A model generated the notes under the pieces. It did not search any database and was not told the DNA's origin. It saw only the letters and a program-made list of their open reading frames with translations. Below are positions 7,434 through 13,200 of a DNA stretch of 13,200 nucleotides, piece after piece. How positions within the stretch are numbered: the first letter of the stretch is position 1; each line of letters opens with the position of its first letter. This stretch comes from Acidobacteriota bacterium (GTDB lineage Bacteria; Acidobacteriota; Vicinamibacteria; Vicinamibacterales; UBA823). The position numbers were made by a program, and so were the translations under genes. The stretch lies in contig DODG01000066.1 in NCBI GenBank assembly GCA_003509065.1, positions 1 through 13,200 on the forward strand, given 5' to 3'.

Positions 7434-9085
7434 GAGTCCACACCGGCCGCCAACTCGATCAATACATCTGCTTGGCGTTCAACATCAAGATCGATATTCA
7501 CGTAGTTGCTTGATTGCACGCACGTGTTTTTCCAAGAAGTCGGGAGGTTGCACACTGTCACCTGAGTTGCAACGCGCCCCTCTGGAAGCAAGACATGTAC
7601 AGATGCCATTGATTGCTCTGCGAACACGGCAAAGCGTATAGCTTGTTCCTCAGCCTGATAGTGATATCCAATTGACTTGCCCGATTGGGGATACTCTAAC
7701 TGAACCTCGGCGTCTTCAACATCCGCAGCCGCCCATCGAGGTGCAAGCGTGACTCTGTCAAATCCCTTGCCCTCATCAGTTATCCCGACCAATCCCTCGA
7801 CCAACGCGTACAGCATGGCTGATGACCCCCAACCATCGGTAGGCTGAGCTTCCGGACTCGTGCTTGTCTCAACACTCGCGGGTGCACCGCTTGGGAAATA
7901 CCATAAATAGGTTGCCTGGTTCTCACCGATCAGATTCCAATACCGTCTTAAAATATCGACCCCATATCTCTCAAAACCATTTTCAAACGCCGCTCGAGCT
8001 AGCTCGCCACCGACCAGTGGCATAATGCCGCCGTTCACATAGGCTCCTTGCACCAGTTTCTCATCGCCGAAAATCCCGTTAGGAAATGGTGGGTCGATCG
8101 AGAACCATTCAGCAAAAGCAGCGGTCGTCTCTCGCCGGCGGCGATATTCCTCAATAATCGATACCGCTTTCTTTAAATCTGTAAGACCGCGATTCACATC
8201 CATTGGATTGCTAAGGCTCAGCTGCTTGCTTTCGTCCACACCAGAAATCGTGATCGGTGTCCGTTTAACAAAATGAGTGTAGAACGTACCATTCCAACAA
8301 ACTTCATTCGCACGAGCTTTCAACTCGTCAGCCTGGTGGGTCCAGTACGCTCCGCGGTCCTTCTGGCCAAAGTACACGTACAATCCTGCCAAGATCTGAA
8401 AGGCCTCGTAGTAACCACTATTATCTCCGTGCATGATGCCCCAAAAAGTGTTGTCATCAATCTGAAATTGAAGCCACTCATGCCGACCGGCGGTATACGC
8501 AAAGTCCCAGGTGTCGATCGTGTAGGCACGTTTTACAAGTCCTAGTTCCGTATCCCAATACCAAGGATGCGACAAAATGTAGCTCAGGGCCCGGTCCATC
8601 ACGGGTAAGAGTTTGCGAATCCATTCGTCGTCGCTGCATGCCTGCCACGCAAGCCAGGCGGCTTTCACAAAACGGTACTCGACATCAGCTTCAACCGGCA
8701 CGCGGACGTACTTCGTCCAGTTTTCTCGTTCGCAGGGTAATTTTTCTGGAAATGTCGTGAAGTAATCAAAGATCCGTCCACTCGCAGATTGAGTCTCAGC
8801 AAAATGTTCAACCACGCTTACCGCATCGTTATGGAAATATCTTCCCATTCGCAACATGTCACAGTGATCGCGAATCCAAATAGACTTCGCATCCGGTGTC
8901 CGAAATCCACTCACTCGTCGTCCATCAACGACGAGTTCCATAACGTCTTGCTGAAGAAACGTGCTGGTAGTCTCGAACAACCTGTGGAACACAGGGTCGC
9001 TCGTCCGTAAATAACTTGATTTGCGGCTAGGGTTCAAGCTGCACCCGTCCGCGCCAATAGCGCATCTTTCCAACACCGCTGGCAT
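7430..9085 (-). CDS. Six-hairpin (alpha/alpha)6-barrel glycosidase
   Basis: The open frame reaches an ATG at 9133 (567 residues; numbering here from that ATG), but that start would overlap the lyase gene by 107 bases. The ATG at 9085 (551 residues, 59-base overlap) is taken; GTG at 8992 is a third option. None has a convincing ribosome binding site. Family marks are the helix DPVFHRLFETT (46-56), WIRDH (86-90), repeated Trp/Tyr-rich helix ends such as TIDTWDFAYTAG (205-216) and DDNTFWGIMHGDNSGYYEA (226-244), QGAYVNGGI (362-370), and DGWGSSAMLYALVEGLVGI (433-451) before a C-terminal beta domain. This architecture is shared by GH15, GH63, GH78, GH94 and relatives; D89, D207, D210, D226 and D227 are acid/base candidates. 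No signal peptide. It probably hydrolyses imported oligosaccharides; the sugar is unknown. Confidence 0.82.
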   Translation of the reverse strand: MPAVLERCAIGADGCSLNPSRKSSYLRTSDPVFHRLFETTSTFLQQDVMELVVDGRRVSGFRTPDAKSIWIRDHCDMLRMGRYFHNDAVSVVEHFAETQSASGRIFDYFTTFPEKLPCERENWTKYVRVPVEADVEYRFVKAAWLAWQACSDDEWIRKLLPVMDRALSYILSHPWYWDTELGLVKRAYTIDTWDFAYTAGRHEWLQFQIDDNTFWGIMHGDNSGYYEAFQILAGLYVYFGQKDRGAYWTHQADELKARANEVCWNGTFYTHFVKRTPITISGVDESKQLSLSNPMDVNRGLTDLKKAVSIIEEYRRRRETTAAFAEWFSIDPPFPNGIFGDEKLVQGAYVNGGIMPLVGGELARAAFENGFERYGVDILRRYWNLIGENQATYLWYFPSGAPASVETSTSPEAQPTDGWGSSAMLYALVEGLVGITDEGKGFDRVTLAPRWAAADVEDAEVQLEYPQSGKSIGYHYQAEEQAIRFAVFAEQSMASVHVLLPEGRVATQVTVCNLPTSWKNTCVQSSNYVNIDLDVERQADVLIELAAGVDS

Positions 9086-11345
9086 CCTTGCTACCGTCGA
9101 ATGCGAGATAAAAGTATGACGGGCTTCCTTCATAGAGAACCTGATCGCCGTGGGTTGCCTTGGTGAGGTTGGTAATCGTGAAGCTTAATTCGTTCTTATT
9201 CTTAACGGCAAAAAGAAAGTCACCGTTCGTCTCGATCTCATTAAATCGTATTCGGCCCGCCTCGTAGGTATAGCGAGGACGCCGCCAATCGCGACTAATG
9301 TCCATCCGGAGATCTTCTTTTACACCGACCAGAATCTGTTTTTCGCCCATATCGATTTCAACCCCTAACCCAGAACCAGTTGGTACGGAATTCACCAGAT
9401 GAATTCGGTCTACCCAGGATTGTGGAGACTCACTATCATCGTGTGGGATAAGGACAGTCACAAACCCTTCGGTTTCACCTAACTCGAAATGATGGGCGGT
9501 TGTCTGATGAATCAACATCTCTTCCTGATAATGCCGCCTCTCGGACTCTGTCCCCTCCAGTCTGTAATGGGTATCTGGAAAATGGATGAGGAGATGACGG
9601 TCCTCGCTCAGTTCTCGATTCCGAATGCGATCGTAAACCGTGTCGTACCAATGCTCCCCTTGGTCGAGGATCTTTCGCGTGTGCCATAAATTCGCCAACG
9701 TAAAGTACTCTTCGGTCCGAGCCTTCAAAATGTCGAAGACGACAAACAGCTCTGGGTCTTTTACATAGGCAATGACTCGATCCCATTCAAATCCCCAACC
9801 GTCATCGATCATTCGACTGCGACTGTAATCAACGTCAGGCAAGTGCAAGAAGTCGACCTTCTGGGTCCTCACTCGCCGATACGAACCCGCGTTGTGAAGA
9901 AACTCTAGAATAGGCTGACCCGGTACGGCGCCTGGAGTATCCAATCGCGCTTCTCCTTCAGCCTGGCCCATCCAAATCTTTTCAGGGCGAACCACTAGTC
10001 GGTTATGAAAATAGTCCTGGCGATAAGCTCCGAACGGCCCGCTCGGCATGTAGTCACGATACCCTCCGTCATTAAGTAAGACCGACCCTCCTGACATTAA
10101 CAATGTGATGCTGTTCTCATCGGCGTGCCCATGCGTCATTTTTTCTTCTTCGACAGGGATCGTATCGCGAAGGTAATCTCTAAAATTGAGGCCTCCGTCA
10201 CCTTCATCCCGGTAGTTCAGCAACAGATACGTCGACTCAGGAGCCCAACCATTGCGAAATACAATCTTCTTACCTTGTACATCCTCCATCACTTCCGCTG
10301 ATAAATGCGTGGGGGCTTCGGGAGGAACATCATCAGTTCCCCAACGGTGACAATCCAATAAAAAATATCCCAATCCCACATTCGTCGGATTATCAAAATC
10401 CACGAATTGTTCGGCGATTACACTTGCAGCCCACTTTAGGTTCGGATCATCGTAGGCCGCCGCCGACGCCTCAAAGAACACCAAAAAATGTTGCCAATTG
10501 GACAGCCAGTTGGAATCACCGAAATCCGGAACCATGCCAGACGGTGCCATTAGATTCACAAAATACCGACTGTAGTAGTACATCTCAGGTGTTCGGAATA
10601 GCGCCGGCAAACGACCGGTGACATCAGCATGTCCCATCAGAGCGTAAAGCCAAATGCCGTGGTAGTGCGTAGCGTCCTCGATCTCCCAATTACCCCAGTT
10701 GTCATCTGCCAATGCTCTATCCTGCATTCGCCAAACCGACGCGCGGGGGTGATCCGGCATGGCTCGCACAGCCCACGCCAACGACTCCGCGCGAAGCATT
10801 GTCCGATTCATGGTGCCCCACTCGACGGTTCGCAATAAATACTCCATGCTATGTCCGATCAACTCGCCTGCCTGTCGCGCTTGATCTGGAGAAAACTGAT
10901 TAAGACGATTGAGTGTTTCAAAAGCCTTGATGTAACGCATCACGCGAAAAAAATCAGGCAGCGCCGGAACACCATTTGTATAGTCAGGACGACGAGCAAT
11001 GGAATCCTGAGGATATTCACTCCGATAGTTGCCATATTCGAGCATGACGTGCTTTGCTCTCTCTGCGTAAACCGGTACTCCCTCCTCTTCAAAGAGATAG
11101 GCATAGATGACAGCCATTTCAAGCAAGCGGTTTGGTGGCCGATAGCCGAAAATGCTTCCAGAATCAAAATTGTCTCGCCAGTCGTCTATCAGATTGTCGT
11201 AATTGTCCCAGGTCCAGTTGGCTGACCCGCGTGCATACTCCAGATACATATCCCGCGTGGCTGACGTTTGAGCCATACTCGGTCCCGCACTCAACAACAT
11301 CGCGCACACCCATAGGCCCATTATGATTCGTCGACTTCGGTGCAT
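9027..11345 (-). CDS. Exported heparinase II/III-type polysaccharide lyase
   Basis: 772 residues from the ATG at 11345. This start is chosen over an upstream in-frame start at 11441 because it has a good ribosome binding site and puts a classic Sec signal at the N-terminus: basic MHRSRR, hydrophobic core, cleavage likely after SMA (residue 25). The mature part has an (alpha/alpha) toroid (about 40-340, including the THYHG stretch at 226-230), then a beta-sandwich with the heparinase II/III hallmark THGHADENS (404-412), LLNDGGYRDY (423-432) and YFHN (445-448). H405, H407, H447 and nearby Tyr residues are catalytic or metal-site candidates. Such lyases cleave uronic-acid polysaccharides by beta-elimination (heparan, alginate, acetylated or sulfated polymers). 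It follows the symporter gene by 38 bases, supporting uptake of its products. The precise polymer cannot be told. Confidence 0.9.
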   Translation of the reverse strand: MHRSRRIIMGLWVCAMLLSAGPSMAQTSATRDMYLEYARGSANWTWDNYDNLIDDWRDNFDSGSIFGYRPPNRLLEMAVIYAYLFEEEGVPVYAERAKHVMLEYGNYRSEYPQDSIARRPDYTNGVPALPDFFRVMRYIKAFETLNRLNQFSPDQARQAGELIGHSMEYLLRTVEWGTMNRTMLRAESLAWAVRAMPDHPRASVWRMQDRALADDNWGNWEIEDATHYHGIWLYALMGHADVTGRLPALFRTPEMYYYSRYFVNLMAPSGMVPDFGDSNWLSNWQHFLVFFEASAAAYDDPNLKWAASVIAEQFVDFDNPTNVGLGYFLLDCHRWGTDDVPPEAPTHLSAEVMEDVQGKKIVFRNGWAPESTYLLLNYRDEGDGGLNFRDYLRDTIPVEEEKMTHGHADENSITLLMSGGSVLLNDGGYRDYMPSGPFGAYRQDYFHNRLVVRPEKIWMGQAEGEARLDTPGAVPGQPILEFLHNAGSYRRVRTQKVDFLHLPDVDYSRSRMIDDGWGFEWDRVIAYVKDPELFVVFDILKARTEEYFTLANLWHTRKILDQGEHWYDTVYDRIRNRELSEDRHLLIHFPDTHYRLEGTESERRHYQEEMLIHQTTAHHFELGETEGFVTVLIPHDDSESPQSWVDRIHLVNSVPTGSGLGVEIDMGEKQILVGVKEDLRMDISRDWRRPRYTYEAGRIRFNEIETNGDFLFAVKNKNELSFTITNLTKATHGDQVLYEGSPSYFYLAFDGSKDASGVGKMRYWRGRVQLEP

Positions 11346-11353
11346 CCTCGCCA

Positions 11354-11360
11354 CTCCCTT
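11354..11360 (-). promoter_or_regulatory. Ribosome binding site of the lyase gene (decides the start)
   Basis: On the - strand AAGGGAG stands 8 bases before the ATG at 11345. It lies downstream of the longer in-frame start at 11441, which would also overlap the symporter gene by 58 bases, so the shorter form with the signal peptide is preferred. Confidence 0.7.
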
Positions 11361-11383
11361 CGTAACTATCCGCACAACCTGCT

Positions 11384-13200
11384 TTACCGAATATTCACCA
11401 TCATCCAGAGCAAGAACACAATCACCCCAACCAACACCCAACTGCCTCCAAAACCAATGTAGTCCATTTTCATGGGTTTCATGATCTCCCAGCCTGAGTT
11501 TGGAAACAGTTTCTCGCTATCGAATTGACGTGGACGGGCATAAGCCGATTCCAGTGCCGAGGCATCTCCCTCAGGAGTCGGTTGCACCGGCGTATGTAGC
11601 TTTGCAAAGAAGCGGTCAAGCGCTTGCGTTTGAACCGGAATTGTCAGGGCACTAAACAAAAACAACAGAACGAATGGAAATAGCGCCGCAAAGTAAAATC
11701 TGAGTGCAATCAACCATGACCGCGGGGTGTCACGAAAATCGAATCCCAACCAGCTCAACACCCACACTTCTGCATTAAATCGACCGACACCCACTCGAGC
11801 CGAAGACGGGTCGGCTGGGTCTTCTCGTGCTACAGCATCGAAGAATATGGCGCTTCGCGGAATCTCACGACTCTTCGTAATGAGGTCGCCCACCTGTGCG
11901 GCTCGTCCAGCTTCCACGTCGACCGCTATGGCTGGTTCTTGCACTTCCACCACTCGCGCTTGCGTTTCCTGTAAAAACTCAGGGTGATGTCGCGACCAAT
12001 CCATCGTGGCAAATAGATTTGGAACCACAAGATAAATGACCACGCAGATCGCAACCTGCAGAATCACAGCCATTCGAGTCAGCCCTCGCCAAATAAAGCC
12101 TAGCCAGATCGCTGCTCCAAAAATTGCAGGTACAGAAATCACATACCGAAACAACTCCAAAAGGTCATCCACCAAGACGGCCACCGCAATGCCTCCCACG
12201 AGGGTAACGGGGATGAGTAGTCTCCCCACCAATAAGTAGTGCGCCTCGGATTGATTAGGTCTTAGTGGTTCGTATAGGTTCCGGATAAACAGGGCCGAAT
12301 AGGAGACTGCCGTAGCATCTAGGGTGGACATGTTGGCTGCGAGAACACCTACCATCATTAAGCCGATCGCTCCCGGGGCAAGGAGGTCATGCGTCATGTA
12401 TCCCCAAATCAGATCGGGGTCATGCAAATCACCCGCGTACAGCCCGATAGCGAGCAACCCTGCCAGAGCCCAAAAGAGCATGATAAACCGTTTGAAAAAC
12501 ATGCCGCCAATCATGCCGAATCGCGCTGTGTTTTCATCCCGCGCCGAACCCGCGGTCTGCATTCCCGTAGCAACAGCAATAATGGATACGAGGTTTGCGA
12601 GAATCATCGCGAGGATCGTATACCACCCATAGTCGCTGAGTGCAGCCGAACCAAACAAGTCGAACATGAAACTGGGCACGGTCGCATGCAACCCCTCGAA
12701 CCCACCAATCTTATTTAAGCCAAGTGGAATCAAAATTAACGAAAACAGTACGATAAATATGCCTTGAATCACATCGGTGATAGCCGCGGCACGAAATCCA
12801 CCCAGCATCGTATAGATCGACACCACAAACGCGAAGATGGCATAAAAGACCAGTGGATTCGTATGCGAGATCAGTGAGCGCAGCTGTCCTAATTTCCTCC
12901 GTTCATCTAATTCCTCCCAACGATTACGTTCATCTGTTGTGAGGTCTTCCTCTAATCGCTCAGTCAATTCGTTATATTCGAGAAAGGTTTGCACGTCGTG
13001 ACGTTCTTTATCCGTCCATTCCGTTTCGGCTTTCGGAGTAACCGCCATAAAAGTTTTCCCGGCCACCATGAAGCCCGCACCTCCACCAATAATTGAAACG
13101 AGCAAAATAAACACCGCAAACGATCCGCCAAGGAATGGACTCTGAAAACGCTCTGTAAAGTAATCACCAATGGTCGTTAAGCGAACCCTTCTGAAAAATA
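11384..13200 (-). CDS. Sodium:solute symporter (SSS family), 5' truncated, with soluble insertions
   Basis: The frame stays open to the window end; codons upstream of the internal GTG at 13114 read RRVRLTTIGDYFTERF, typical of the SSS family, so the start lies outside. Numbering from that GTG (576 residues), hydrophobic segments recur at about 1-25, 88-135, 163-185, 205-226, 245-277, 295-365, 465-491 and 555-573. The YTMLGGFRAAAITDVIQ stretch (101-117) and AANMSTLDATAVSYSALFIR (259-278, the likely sodium-site helix) are family signatures. The family imports sugars, sugar acids, amino acids or other organic acids with Na+. Unusual are a charged, helical segment at 27-86, a hydrophilic segment at 372-465 and a soluble stretch at 493-555 before the last helix. 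As first visible gene of the - strand operon, it probably brings in saccharides released by the lyase. Confidence 0.92.
   Translation of the reverse strand, partial: FFRRVRLTTIGDYFTERFQSPFLGGSFAVFILLVSIIGGGAGFMVAGKTFMAVTPKAETEWTDKERHDVQTFLEYNELTERLEEDLTTDERNRWEELDERRKLGQLRSLISHTNPLVFYAIFAFVVSIYTMLGGFRAAAITDVIQGIFIVLFSLILIPLGLNKIGGFEGLHATVPSFMFDLFGSAALSDYGWYTILAMILANLVSIIAVATGMQTAGSARDENTARFGMIGGMFFKRFIMLFWALAGLLAIGLYAGDLHDPDLIWGYMTHDLLAPGAIGLMMVGVLAANMSTLDATAVSYSALFIRNLYEPLRPNQSEAHYLLVGRLLIPVTLVGGIAVAVLVDDLLELFRYVISVPAIFGAAIWLGFIWRGLTRMAVILQVAICVVIYLVVPNLFATMDWSRHHPEFLQETQARVVEVQEPAIAVDVEAGRAAQVGDLITKSREIPRSAIFFDAVAREDPADPSSARVGVGRFNAEVWVLSWLGFDFRDTPRSWLIALRFYFAALFPFVLLFLFSALTIPVQTQALDRFFAKLHTPVQPTPEGDASALESAYARPRQFDSEKLFPNSGWEIMKPMKMDYIGFGGSWVLVGVIVFLLWMMVNIR

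Noticed and set aside
11346..11441. Longer N-terminus of the lyase starting at 11441
   Set aside because: It would bury the signal peptide 32 residues in, overlaps the symporter gene by 58 bases, and the ATG at 11345 has a good ribosome binding site.
13112..13114. GTG as the start of the symporter
   Set aside because: Upstream in-frame codons encode a typical SSS segment (RLTTIGDYFTERF) up to the window edge, so the gene is truncated by the window.
1..13200. CRISPR arrays, tRNA/rRNA genes, insertion sequences, phage or integrase genes
   Set aside because: No direct-repeat arrays, transposase motifs, terminal inverted repeats or RNA-gene signatures were seen while reading both strands.

Overview
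The window looks like a chromosomal stretch of a free-living, Gram-negative-type environmental bacterium of roughly mid GC content. I infer this from Sec- and Tat-exported redox and sugar-acid enzymes, an exported polysaccharide lyase and a sodium-coupled symporter. The combination resembles carbohydrate-degrading Acidobacteriota (Vicinamibacteria-like), Planctomycetota or similar marine lineages, but taxonomy cannot be fixed from sequence inspection alone. Coding density is very high. I see no RNA genes, mobile elements, CRISPR array or long non-coding stretch; the longest gap is about 100 bases.

Left part, + strand (1-3375): a 5'-truncated thiamine diphosphate-dependent enzyme of the acetolactate synthase/benzoylformate decarboxylase type is followed after 10 bases by a small exported mono-haem cytochrome c, then after 62 bases by a twin-arginine-exported enolase-superfamily enzyme of the mandelate racemase/sugar-acid dehydratase type. 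Tight spacing and good ribosome binding sites suggest one operon. Middle (3410-5077): a DJ-1/PfpI-family gene on the - strand diverges from a + strand, stand-alone MetE-C-like zinc methyltransferase. The latter has a TATAAT box so close to its ATG that a leaderless transcript is likely.

Right part, - strand (13200 down to 5088): four genes in one direction form a compact polysaccharide-use operon. In transcription order they are a sodium:solute symporter (5' end outside the window), an exported heparinase II/III-type lyase, a six-hairpin (alpha/alpha barrel) glycosidase without signal peptide, and a 781-residue glycosidase-like protein that resembles GH67 alpha-glucuronidases only distantly. 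The last two overlap by ATGA. The simplest reading is that an exported lyase cuts a uronate-containing polymer, the symporter imports small products, and two cytoplasmic enzymes finish the job. The Tat-exported dehydratase-like enzyme next door might act on sugar acids from the same source. The pathway link is inference.

Most worth a second look: the GH67-like protein, the two soluble insertions in the symporter, a probable pair of compensating frameshifts in the ThDP enzyme, and the leaderless MetE-like gene.
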